Below the pieces are notes generated by a model. It was not told the origin of the DNA. It ran no database searches and saw only the letters and a list, made by a program, of their open reading frames with translations. This document shows positions 53,062-59,842 of a stretch of DNA of 64,000 nucleotides, in pieces; position 1 is the first letter of the stretch, and every line of letters begins with the position of its first letter. The stretch is from VRUE01 sp036376915 (GTDB lineage Bacteria; Actinomycetota; Thermoleophilia; Solirubrobacterales; 70-9). The position numbers and the translations under genes are program-made. The DNA lies in NCBI GenBank assembly GCA_036376915.1, contig DASUZK010000114.1, positions 1 to 64,000 of the forward strand, written 5' to 3'.

Positions 53062-54057
53062 ATGCTGACCGTCGCGGTAACCGGCCCCACCGGCGAGATC
53101 GGTCGCCCCCTGATCGCCGCCCTCGAGCGGGCGCCGGAGGTCGACCGCGTGATCGGGATGGCGCGGCGTCCCTTCGACCTCGCCGGCCACGGTTGGGAGA
53201 AGACCGAGTACCGGCGTGGGGACGTGCTCGACCGGGAGGCGGTGGAGAGCCTGGTCGAGGGGGTCGACGTCGTGGTCCACCTCGCCTTCGCGATCATGGC
53301 TGGGGACCGCGACAGCCGCGAGGTCAACCTGACCGGCTCGCGCAACGTCTTCGACGCCGCCGCGGCCGCCGGCGCCAAGCGCCTCGTCTACACCTCCTCG
53401 GTCGCGGCCTACGGCTTCCACCGCGGCATGCCCGAGTTGCTCAGCGAGGACGACCCGGTCAAGGGCACCTCGCGCCATCCCTACTCAGCCCATAAGGCCG
53501 AGGTCGAGGCGGTGCTGGACGAGGCGCTGACGGGCTCGGCCACGGACGCCTACGTGTTCCGGCCCTGCATCGTCGCCGGGCCGGAAGCGACGCTGCTGCT
53601 CGACATGATCCCCCTGCTGGCGATCGGGCAGCGGATCCCGGGGCCGGTGCGCTGGGCCCTTGGCAGGGTTCCCGAGCTGCGGCCGGTGCTGCCCGACCCG
53701 GGCGTGCCGTTCCAGCTCGTCCATCACGACGACGTCGCCGCTGCCCTCTGCGCCGCCGCGATCGGTCACGGGCAGCCGGGTGTCTACAACCTCGCCGGGC
53801 CGGGGGAGATGACGATCACCGACCTTGCCCACGCGCTCGGCTGGCACGCGGTGCCGGCACCGCACCTCGCCGTCGGCGTCGCCGCCGAGGCGGTGGCCCT
53901 GATGCCCTTCCTGCCCGACGAGGCGGCCTGGATCGAGGCGGTTCGCCGGCCCGTGCTGATGGACACCGCCCGCGCACGCCGCCGGTTGCACTGGATGCCG
54001 CACTACGACGCGCGCGAGACGCTGAGGCAGACGATCGCCGCGGTTCGCTCGCGCTAG
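53062..54057 (+). CDS. NAD-dependent epimerase/dehydratase family protein
   Basis: 331 aa. Extended short-chain dehydrogenase: N-terminal NAD loop VTGPTGEIGRPLI, VVHLAFAI, YTSSVAAYG (Ser), catalytic YSAHK, then FRPCIVAGPEA. The N-terminal motif GPTGEIG differs slightly from GxTGxxG. Substrate unknown, probably a nucleotide sugar or isoprenoid. Preceded by a small hairpin (CGGTAG...CTACCG) after the upstream stop. Confidence 0.85.
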   Translation: MLTVAVTGPTGEIGRPLIAALERAPEVDRVIGMARRPFDLAGHGWEKTEYRRGDVLDREAVESLVEGVDVVVHLAFAIMAGDRDSREVNLTGSRNVFDAAAAAGAKRLVYTSSVAAYGFHRGMPELLSEDDPVKGTSRHPYSAHKAEVEAVLDEALTGSATDAYVFRPCIVAGPEATLLLDMIPLLAIGQRIPGPVRWALGRVPELRPVLPDPGVPFQLVHHDDVAAALCAAAIGHGQPGVYNLAGPGEMTITDLAHALGWHAVPAPHLAVGVAAEAVALMPFLPDEAAWIEAVRRPVLMDTARARRRLHWMPHYDARETLRQTIAAVRSR

Positions 54058-54066
54058 TTCTCCGTG

Positions 54067-54519
54067 CTAGGGCGCGGCGGCGTGCCAGGTGCCGACGTCT
54101 TTGAAGCCCTCGCCGTTCGCGTCGCCCGCTCTTTCGTCGCCGTCGAACGTGTAGAGAGGTCGGCCGCGGAAGGTCACCTGGCGCCGCCCGTTGTCGGGAC
54201 GCTTGATCGTGCCGAGCTTCACCGGCCCGGTCGGCTTGACCCCGACCGCGACGTAGAGCGGGTGCCAGGCGGTCAGGCAGCCGCCCTTGCAGATGAACGT
54301 GCCTTTGGTCTCGGCGCTGAGGGTGTAGAGCGTGCGACCCGCCAGGGTCGTGAGGATCGTCTTGCCGAGCGTCGCGTTCTGCGCCTGCTTGGCGACGCGC
54401 TTGCTGGACGTGGCCCCCTGGGCGGGCATGGCGATGGCCAGGAAAGCGAGCGTGGCGATCGCGAGCGTCGCGACGCGAGTCCTGGGGCGAGAGAAGCGGG
54501 CAGTGGGCTGCTGTTGCAT
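54067..54519 (-). CDS. Secreted repeat protein (Lipoprotein_15/COG4315 family)
   Basis: 150 aa. Signal peptide VATLAIATLAFLAIAMPAQGA. Two copies of the secreted repeat of unknown function: LGKTILTTLAGRTLYTLSAET...CKGGCLTAWHPLYV and RRQVTFRGRPLYTFDGDERAGDANGEGFKDVGTWHA. Family members are small actinobacterial envelope proteins. The Cys pair CKGGC is conserved. Function unknown. Confidence 0.83.
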   Translation of the reverse strand: MQQQPTARFSRPRTRVATLAIATLAFLAIAMPAQGATSSKRVAKQAQNATLGKTILTTLAGRTLYTLSAETKGTFICKGGCLTAWHPLYVAVGVKPTGPVKLGTIKRPDNGRRQVTFRGRPLYTFDGDERAGDANGEGFKDVGTWHAAAP

Positions 54520-54653
54520 CGATCCTCCTCGGCTCGTTGGGTCGCACGCCAGCCCCGGCGGCGGAACCCTCAGGCAGTTAGGTCACGTTACCGACTCGGT
54601 TCCGCGCGATTTTGCGCACCACGGATGCGCCGTGGCTCGGCAGGGTCTGGGGC

Positions 54654-56006
54654 ATGGGTTGGAAGAACGGGGGCGGGCAGGCTCTGCCGCTGGCGCTGGG
54701 CGGATCGTTCGCCCTGATCGCGACGGCGCTGGCGCTGGTGGCGATCGCCGGGGCGGTGACCGGCAAGGGGCGAGCGCAGCGGGCGGCCGACCTGGCGGCG
54801 ATCTCTGCCGCGCGCTCGATGCGCGACGACCTCCCGCGCCTGCTCTCGCCGCCGCGGATGCCCGACGGCACACCAAGCTCGCGCCACCTGGCCAAGGCCG
54901 CATATCTGGCGCGTGCCCGGGCGGCAGCCCTGCTCGCCGGGCGAGCGAACGGCGTGGACGCGGAGCACCTTCGGGTCTCGTTCCCGGATGGCGACTCGTT
55001 CGCGCCGGTCCAGGCGAGGGCGGTCGTGCTCGCCGACGTCGACGTGGGACGCCGCCCGGCGCGCACCGAGGCATCCGCCGTCGCCGAAGCCGGCGCGCCG
55101 TCCTCCGGCTTCGGCGGGTCGTCGAGGATGGCGAGCGGTGGCGGCTACAGCGGTCCGCTGGTCGTCAGGCAGGGAGAGGGGATGAGGCCCGACGTCGCCG
55201 CCGCCCTCGACCGGATGGCGGCGGCCGCGGCGGGCGCCGGCATCGCGCTGGTCGTCAACTCCGGCTTTCGCTCCGACGCCGAACAGGCGGCGCTCTTCGC
55301 TGCCCATCCGGATCCGCGCTGGGTCGCGCCGCCCGGGCAGTCGCTGCACCGCTGCGCCACCGAGCTCGACCTCGGGCCCGAAACCGCGTACGGCTGGCTG
55401 GCGTCCAACGCGAGCCGTTTCGGCTTCGTCCAACGCTACTCGTGGGAGTCCTGGCACTACGGCTTCGACGCCGGTCCGCCGCCCTGCTCAGCGGCCGGGA
55501 ACGCCGTCGGGGCGACCGCGTCGCCAACGGCAGGCCGCGGGCCGGACGGAGCGCTTGCCGGTAGCGGTGGCCTGCCGTCCTTCGTCCCACCCGAGTTCCG
55601 GGCCCCGCTCCTCCGTGCCGCCACCCACTGGAACGTCTCCGCTGCCTTGCTTGCGGCGCAGCTGATGGCCGAGTCGAACTTCGACCCCTACGCGGGTTCC
55701 CCGGCCGGCGCCCAGGGCATCGCCCAGTTCATGCCGTCCACGGCGGCGGCCTATGGCCTCCGCAACCCCTACGACCCCGAGGAAGCCATCGATGCCCAGG
55801 CCCACCTGATGTCCGACCTGCTGCGCCAGTTCGGCTCCCCCCAGCTCGCCCTCGCCGCCTACAACGCCGGCCCGGCCCCGGTCGAAGCCTGCGACTGCAT
55901 CCCGGCTTATCCCGAGACCCAGGCCTACGTGACCCGCATCCTGGGGTTGCTCGGCGGCGCTGGCGCCCTGGCCGCGCCGACCTTCGAAGTGAGGCTCGTC
56001 GCATGA
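54654..56006 (+). CDS. TadG-like membrane anchor fused to VanY-type peptidase and lytic transglycosylase
   Basis: About 450 aa from ATG 54654 (TTG 54612 possible). N-terminal Flp-type segment GGGQALPLALGGSFALIATALALVAIAGAVTGKGRAQRAADLAAISAARS is the TadG/Tad-like anchor. Then a D-Ala-D-Ala carboxypeptidase VanY-like domain (SGFRSDAEQAALF, SLHRCATELDLG, WHYGFD: His/Asp/His zinc set). The C-terminal lytic transglycosylase has catalytic Glu in LMAESNFDPYAGSPAGAQGIAQFMPSTAAAYG and ALAAYNAGP. It could open peptidoglycan for pilus passage. Confidence 0.85.
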   Translation: MGWKNGGGQALPLALGGSFALIATALALVAIAGAVTGKGRAQRAADLAAISAARSMRDDLPRLLSPPRMPDGTPSSRHLAKAAYLARARAAALLAGRANGVDAEHLRVSFPDGDSFAPVQARAVVLADVDVGRRPARTEASAVAEAGAPSSGFGGSSRMASGGGYSGPLVVRQGEGMRPDVAAALDRMAAAAAGAGIALVVNSGFRSDAEQAALFAAHPDPRWVAPPGQSLHRCATELDLGPETAYGWLASNASRFGFVQRYSWESWHYGFDAGPPPCSAAGNAVGATASPTAGRGPDGALAGSGGLPSFVPPEFRAPLLRAATHWNVSAALLAAQLMAESNFDPYAGSPAGAQGIAQFMPSTAAAYGLRNPYDPEEAIDAQAHLMSDLLRQFGSPQLALAAYNAGPAPVEACDCIPAYPETQAYVTRILGLLGGAGALAAPTFEVRLVA

Positions 56007-56029
56007 ACACCATGACCAGGAAAAGATCT

Positions 56030-56047
56030 ATACACCTCAAGGTGTAT
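56030..56047. promoter_or_regulatory. Palindromic operator and -10 element of the second vapBC-like operon
   Basis: ATACACCT-CA-AGGTGTAT is a perfect 8-bp inverted repeat. It overlaps TATGAT (56045-56050), a good -10 match that ends six bases before the antitoxin ATG at 56057. This fits autorepression by the antitoxin and a leaderless or near-leaderless mRNA. Confidence 0.55.
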
Positions 56048-56056
56048 GATGGTGCA

Positions 56057-56269
56057 ATGACGCGGACGAACATCGAGATCGACGACGTGCTGATCGATCG
56101 CGCGATGCGCCTCTATCGCCTTCGCAGCAAACGAGAGGCTGTCGATCTGGCCCTGCGCAAGCTCGTTGGTGAGCCGATGGGCCGCGAGGAGATGCTCTCG
56201 GCCGAGGGCATGGGCTGGGGGGGCGACCTCGCTGAGATCCGTTCGCCAGAAGAGATTCCTGAGCTGTGA
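56057..56269 (+). CDS. VapB-type antitoxin (ribbon-helix-helix, DUF2191-like)
   Basis: 70 aa. MTRTNIEIDDVLIDRAMRLYRLRSKREAVDLALRKLVG is a ribbon-helix-helix DNA-binding domain typical of VapB antitoxins; the tail MSAEGMGWGGDLAEIRSPEEI-like segment is the toxin-binding part. The toxin gene overlaps by four bases. An operator-like palindrome lies just upstream. Confidence 0.87.
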   Translation: MTRTNIEIDDVLIDRAMRLYRLRSKREAVDLALRKLVGEPMGREEMLSAEGMGWGGDLAEIRSPEEIPEL

Positions 56270-56664
56270 TCCTGGTCGACAGCTCCGCCTGGATCGAGTT
56301 CCTCCGCGCCACCGGGGGCGGGCCGCATCTGCGGCTTCGCTCGGCGCTGCAGAAGGGCGAGGCGCTGGCCTGCACCGACCCGATCCTGATGGAGATCCTT
56401 GCCGGCGCTCGCGACGATGCCGACCGCGACCGCCTGCGCCGTCTGCTGCTGGGACTCGAGTTCCTTGCGGTCGACGGGCCTGCCGATTATGAGAGCGCCG
56501 CCGAGCTTTACCGGCTTTGTCGCAGGGGGGGCGAGACCCCGCGCAAGCTGGCCGACTGCCTGATCGCTGTTGTCGCGATTCGCAACGACGCCGAGCTGCT
56601 CTGCGAAGACGCCGACTTCGAGGCGATTGCGCGGCATGCGCCGCTGCGGCTTGCAATCGGATAG
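56266..56664 (+). CDS. VapC-type toxin (PIN-domain RNase)
   Basis: 132 aa from GTG. PIN core: ILVDSSAWIEFLRA (first Asp), DPILMEILAGARD (Glu), LADCLIAVVAIRNDAELLCEDADFEAI (Asp pair). Overlaps the antitoxin stop by four bases. Same family as the toxin at 51287 but only distantly alike. Confidence 0.87.
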   Translation: MILVDSSAWIEFLRATGGGPHLRLRSALQKGEALACTDPILMEILAGARDDADRDRLRRLLLGLEFLAVDGPADYESAAELYRLCRRGGETPRKLADCLIAVVAIRNDAELLCEDADFEAIARHAPLRLAIG

Positions 56665-56694
56665 CGGGATCGTGATGCATGTGAATGCTAGGAT

Positions 56695-56708
56695 GCATAT
56701 CGATATGC
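56695..56708. promoter_or_regulatory. Palindrome over the third antitoxin start codon, possible operator
   Basis: GCATATCGATATGC, a perfect 14-nt palindrome, includes the ATG (56705-56707) of the ribbon-helix-helix antitoxin. Two GATGCAT copies (56674-56680, 56692-56698) lie just upstream. Antitoxins usually repress their own promoter, so this is a fitting site, but no clear -35/-10 pair is seen. Confidence 0.4.
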
Positions 56709-56968
56709 GCACGACGATCGAGCTCAGTGATCGGACCTATGCCCGCCTCAGGGCGAAGGCCGCCGAACGGGGGATGCGCGGCTTCTCGGCGATCGTGGAG
56801 GAGGCGCTCGAGCGCCTCCTCGAGCAGGGGGGTGAGGACGACCTCGCATCTGCCTTGGCGGCGGCCGAGGGAGCGTGGAGCGAGGGCGACGTCGAGGAGT
56901 GGGAGCGAGAGCGCGAGGAGGCGTGGGCGACTTGGCCGGCGGACCGGTACTCGACTCCGACGTCTTGA
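56705..56968 (+). CDS. Ribbon-helix-helix antitoxin (VapB-like)
   Basis: 87 aa. MRTTIELSDRTYARLRAKAAERGMRGFSAIVEEALERLLEQ is a CopG/ribbon-helix-helix domain; a charged tail follows (EEWEREREEAWATWPADRY). The PIN toxin gene overlaps its 3' end by 46 bases in another frame. Confidence 0.75.
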   Translation: MRTTIELSDRTYARLRAKAAERGMRGFSAIVEEALERLLEQGGEDDLASALAAAEGAWSEGDVEEWEREREEAWATWPADRYSTPTS

Positions 56969-57330
56969 TCGACTACCTGCGCGGTGCCGGGCCGGGACGC
57001 GACTTGGTTCGCGCTCTGAGCCGAGGGTCCGGATACCGCGTGACGGCGGTGACCGCCTTCGAGCTGGCGCTTGGACGGTCCTATCGTGAGAACCCGCGGC
57101 CGGTACACGCCCTCCTTGCGGCCCCTTTGCTGACGCTGACGCGCAAGGCGGGACTGCGAGGCGGGGCGCTGCTCGGCGAGCTGCGACGGGGCGGAACGGC
57201 GATCGACGTCCGCGACGCGATGCAGGCCGGCATCTGCCTCGAGACCGCCTCGACCCTGGTCACCCGGAACGTCTCTCATTTCGAGCGCGTCCCAGGCTTG
57301 CGGATTGCCCATCCAGCGGAGCTGGCATGA
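56923..57330 (+). CDS. VapC-type toxin (PIN-domain RNase)
   Basis: 135 aa from GTG 56923 (TTG 56932 possible). PIN motifs: VLDSDVLIDYLRG (first Asp), VTAVTAFELALG (Glu), AIDVRDAMQAGICLETASTLVTRNVSHFERVPGLRI (Asp residues and RN-x-x-H/DF end). Pairs with the antitoxin upstream. Confidence 0.8.
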   Translation: MGDLAGGPVLDSDVLIDYLRGAGPGRDLVRALSRGSGYRVTAVTAFELALGRSYRENPRPVHALLAAPLLTLTRKAGLRGGALLGELRRGGTAIDVRDAMQAGICLETASTLVTRNVSHFERVPGLRIAHPAELA

Positions 57331-57379
57331 CGAATGGTGGACATCGCCCGTTGGCACGGTGCGGCTAGACTGCGCCGCG

Positions 57380-57856
57380 ATGGCCACGGTAGAGGTCAAT
57401 GGAGTCGAGGGCATGCAGTCCCTGATCGGGCAGGAGATCGGCCCGAGCGAGTGGCGCACCGTCAGCCAGGAGGACATCGACACCTTCGCCGCCCTCTCCG
57501 GCGACGACCAGTGGATCCACGTCGACGTCGAGCGCGCCAAGGCCGAGAGCCCCTTCGGCACCACGATCGCCCACGGCAACCTGACTCTCTCCCTGGTCGA
57601 CGGCTTCCGCCAGCAACTGATCTCCTCGACCGGCTTCACCCTCGGCGTCAACTACGGCTGGAACAAGATCCGCTTTCCGGCTCCCGTCCCCGTCGACTCC
57701 AAGGTCCGCGCCAAAGCCGAGGTCGTCTCGATCGATGACAAGGGCGGCGGCTGGTACGAGGCAGTGACCCGCTTCACCCTCGAGGTCGAGGGCAACGAGA
57801 AGCCGTGCTTCGTGGGCGACAGCGTCACCCGCGTGATGGCGCCAGCCGGCAGCTAG
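57380..57856 (+). CDS. MaoC-like dehydratase (hot-dog fold)
   Basis: 158 aa from ATG 57380. MaoC/R-hydratase motif with the catalytic Asp and His in LSGDDQWIHVDVERA, followed by TTIAHGNLTLSLVDGF and VNYGWNKIRFPAPVPVDSKVRA. Hydrates trans-2-enoyl-CoA to the R-3-hydroxyacyl-CoA; related proteins are putative enoyl-CoA hydratases of Actinomycetota. Its stop overlaps the convergent hicB gene by four bases. Confidence 0.87.
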   Translation: MATVEVNGVEGMQSLIGQEIGPSEWRTVSQEDIDTFAALSGDDQWIHVDVERAKAESPFGTTIAHGNLTLSLVDGFRQQLISSTGFTLGVNYGWNKIRFPAPVPVDSKVRAKAEVVSIDDKGGGWYEAVTRFTLEVEGNEKPCFVGDSVTRVMAPAGS

Positions 57857-58050
57857 GCTGCGACGTGCTCGCCGGCTGGAACGAAGTGCTCCAGGGTGGC
57901 ATCGTGCTCTAGGGCGAATGGGATGCCCTCTTCGGCGAGCTTGACGACTTCCTCGTAAGAGTCGCCGGCCGCGGACCAGCCCTCGACATCAGGGGACTCG
58001 GCCCACCAGCCGTCGGCCTCGTGGTGATAGATGACGCGCACGGTCTCCAT
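57853..58050 (-). CDS. hicB: HicB-type antitoxin
   Basis: 65 aa. METVRVIYHHEADGWWAESPDVEGWSAAGDSYEEVVKLAEEGIPF matches the degenerate RNase-H-like HicB fold (DGWWAESPDVEG...G-x-T/S-xEE). The short form lacks a separate DNA-binding domain. The hicA toxin gene lies 13 bases upstream. Confidence 0.82.
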   Translation of the reverse strand: METVRVIYHHEADGWWAESPDVEGWSAAGDSYEEVVKLAEEGIPFALEHDATLEHFVPAGEHVAA

Positions 58051-58063
58051 TCGATCCTCCAAG

Positions 58064-58279
58064 TCAGAGTAGCTTCCAGGCCTCGTCCTCGGCAAGTCCA
58101 ATGTCCCTGACGAGGATCTTGCGCACGAGGCCGGAGGGGATTGTGGCTTTGTCATGGAACGCGAAGGTCAACGGTGGCCGACCTGCCGCCTCCAACCGAC
58201 GATGTGAGCCGGTTTGGCGTACAACGCGGTAGCCGAGCGGCCTGCGTTCCAAGGTGGCCAGCAGGCGCTTTGCCTTCAT
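58064..58279 (-). CDS. hicA: HicA-type toxin
   Basis: 71 aa from ATG 58279 (an in-frame ATG at 58297 would add six residues). Double-stranded-RNA-binding-like mRNA interferase: MKAKRLLATLERRPLGYRVVRQTGSHRRLEAAG, with the catalytic His in GSHRRL, and PLTFAFHDKATIPSGLVRKILVRDIGL. Toxin-first order is the usual hicAB layout. Confidence 0.83.
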   Translation of the reverse strand: MKAKRLLATLERRPLGYRVVRQTGSHRRLEAAGRPPLTFAFHDKATIPSGLVRKILVRDIGLAEDEAWKLL

Positions 58280-58380
58280 TGACGGAAAATGCCCCATGCG
58301 CCGCCACTCTAGGGGGAGCTTTCGGATGGTTTTGTCTGCGTTAAGCCTGGCAGGGCTTCGCACGTCACCTGGGGTGATGG

Positions 58381-58404
58381 GGCGCCCGCCGGCTGACGGG
58401 CGCC
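58381..58404 (-). terminator. Hairpin downstream of the cupredoxin gene, probable terminator
   Basis: Perfect 8-bp stem GGCGCCCG / CGGGCGCC with an 8-base loop, 13 bases after the cupredoxin stop. No T tract on either strand. Confidence 0.5.
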
Positions 58405-58417
58405 GCTACTACGCCGC

Positions 58418-58870
58418 CTATTCGACCGTCAGCGTGCCTTCCATGCCGGCTTCGCGGTGGCCGGGAACCGAGCAGAAGAAGGTGTAGGTGCCGGGTTTGA
58501 GATTGACCGTGGTCGAGTCGGAGCTGTCGGCGATCAGTTCGGTGGCGCCGACCTCTTTGCCGCTGGAGTCTTCGATCGCGACGTCGTGGGTCAGCGACTG
58601 CGGGTTGTTGAACTCGACGGTCACCTTGCCGGCTTCGGTCGTCGCTTCGGTCGTGGTGTAGGCGAGGGCGCCTTCGGGATCGGCCTCGAAGCTGAGGGTC
58701 GCGCCCGCCCCTCCGGCTTCATTGGAGCCGCCGTCGGCGTTCGCGTTGCCCTCGGTCGTCGCCTCCGGCGCGGGTTCGGTGCTGGGGCTGGTCGTGTCGT
58801 CGCCACCGCCGCAGGCGACGAGGGCGAACGCGGCGAGGGCGAGGACGAGGAATGCCGCGACCTTCTTCAT
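58418..58870 (-). CDS. Plastocyanin-like cupredoxin lipoprotein
   Basis: 150 aa from ATG 58870. Lipoprotein signal AAFLVLALAAFALVACGGG, a Ser/Thr/Glu-rich tether, then a small blue-copper domain with ligands His in SLTHDVAI, Cys and His in YTFFCSVPGHREAG, and Met in GMEGTLTVE. Transfers electrons outside the membrane. A similar single-domain copper protein is common in aerobic actinobacteria. Confidence 0.9.
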   Translation of the reverse strand: MKKVAAFLVLALAAFALVACGGGDDTTSPSTEPAPEATTEGNANADGGSNEAGGAGATLSFEADPEGALAYTTTEATTEAGKVTVEFNNPQSLTHDVAIEDSSGKEVGATELIADSSDSTTVNLKPGTYTFFCSVPGHREAGMEGTLTVE

Positions 58871-58943
58871 GGCTGGGATCCTTTCCGTCGGGGGGAGCTC
58901 ATTGGGACTGTAGCTGCATGCGGGGTGGGGACCCGAATGAAGT

Positions 58944-59768
58944 TCAGCGGCCCTTGAACTCCGGGGTGCCACCGCCGAAGAAGGCCTCGACGCCGTTGCG
59001 CAGGTCCTCGGTCGCCATGCTGTCGGCGATCCCGTGGCGCTCCAACTGCAGGTGCTCGGTGAGGTTGTTCTCGATGCTCTGGCCGGCGAGGATTTTCGCC
59101 ATTCGCACGTAGTGGGGGGCCTTCGCCGCCAGCTTCTCGGCCTTCGCTCGCGCCCGGTCCATCAGATCCTCGGGGGCGACGACCTCGGAGACGAGCTTCT
59201 CGGCCAGCGCGTCCTCGGCGGTCATGTTGGGGTCGTTGAGGAGGATTTCCAGCGCCCGGCTCGGCCCGACGACGCGCGGCAGGAAGTAGGTCATGCCGCC
59301 GTCGGGGGAGGCGCCGATGCGGCCGTAGGCGCAGGCGAAGAAGGCATCCTCGGAGGAGATCCGGATGTCGCAGGCGAGCGCCAGCGAGAAGCCGGCGCCG
59401 GCCGCCGGCCCGTTGACGGCGCAGATCACCGGGTAGGGGATGCGGCGGAGGTCGACGATCGCCATGTGCAGCGCGTCGGCGCCGCGGCGCACCTGGGCGG
59501 GCAGGTCGATCTCCTCGGAGGAGACGCCCTCTTTGAACCAGTTGACGTCGCCGCCCGAGCAGAAGGCCTTGCCGGAGCCGGTCACGATCAGCGCCCGCAG
59601 CGGTGCCTGGTCGGCGAGCCACGGGAAGGCCACCGTCATCTCGCCGATCATGTCCGGACTCATCGCGTTGAAGGCCTCGGGGCGGTCGAGGGTGAGGATG
59701 CCGATCTCCCCGTCGATCTCGAGCTTCATCGTTTTCAACTCAGGCGTGCTCAGCGTCTCCGTGGTCAT
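58944..59768 (-). CDS. Enoyl-CoA hydratase/isomerase family protein
   Basis: 274 aa. Crotonase fold: LTLDRPEAFNAMS, oxyanion-hole segments SGKAFCSGGDVNWFKEG and AVNGPAAGAGFSLALACDIRISSEDAFFACAYGRIGASPDGGMTYFLPR. Asp replaces the second catalytic Glu of classic hydratase (SPDGG) as in many isomerase-type members. Fatty-acid or other acyl-CoA breakdown. Confidence 0.93.
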   Translation of the reverse strand: MTTETLSTPELKTMKLEIDGEIGILTLDRPEAFNAMSPDMIGEMTVAFPWLADQAPLRALIVTGSGKAFCSGGDVNWFKEGVSSEEIDLPAQVRRGADALHMAIVDLRRIPYPVICAVNGPAAGAGFSLALACDIRISSEDAFFACAYGRIGASPDGGMTYFLPRVVGPSRALEILLNDPNMTAEDALAEKLVSEVVAPEDLMDRARAKAEKLAAKAPHYVRMAKILAGQSIENNLTEHLQLERHGIADSMATEDLRNGVEAFFGGGTPEFKGR

Positions 59769-59842
59769 CTCGCTCCCCCTCTGGGCGTGAAGTTTTGGTC
59801 TGGTGGCTTTGGCCGGCTGGCCAGGAGCCTACCCTTTGGCCT

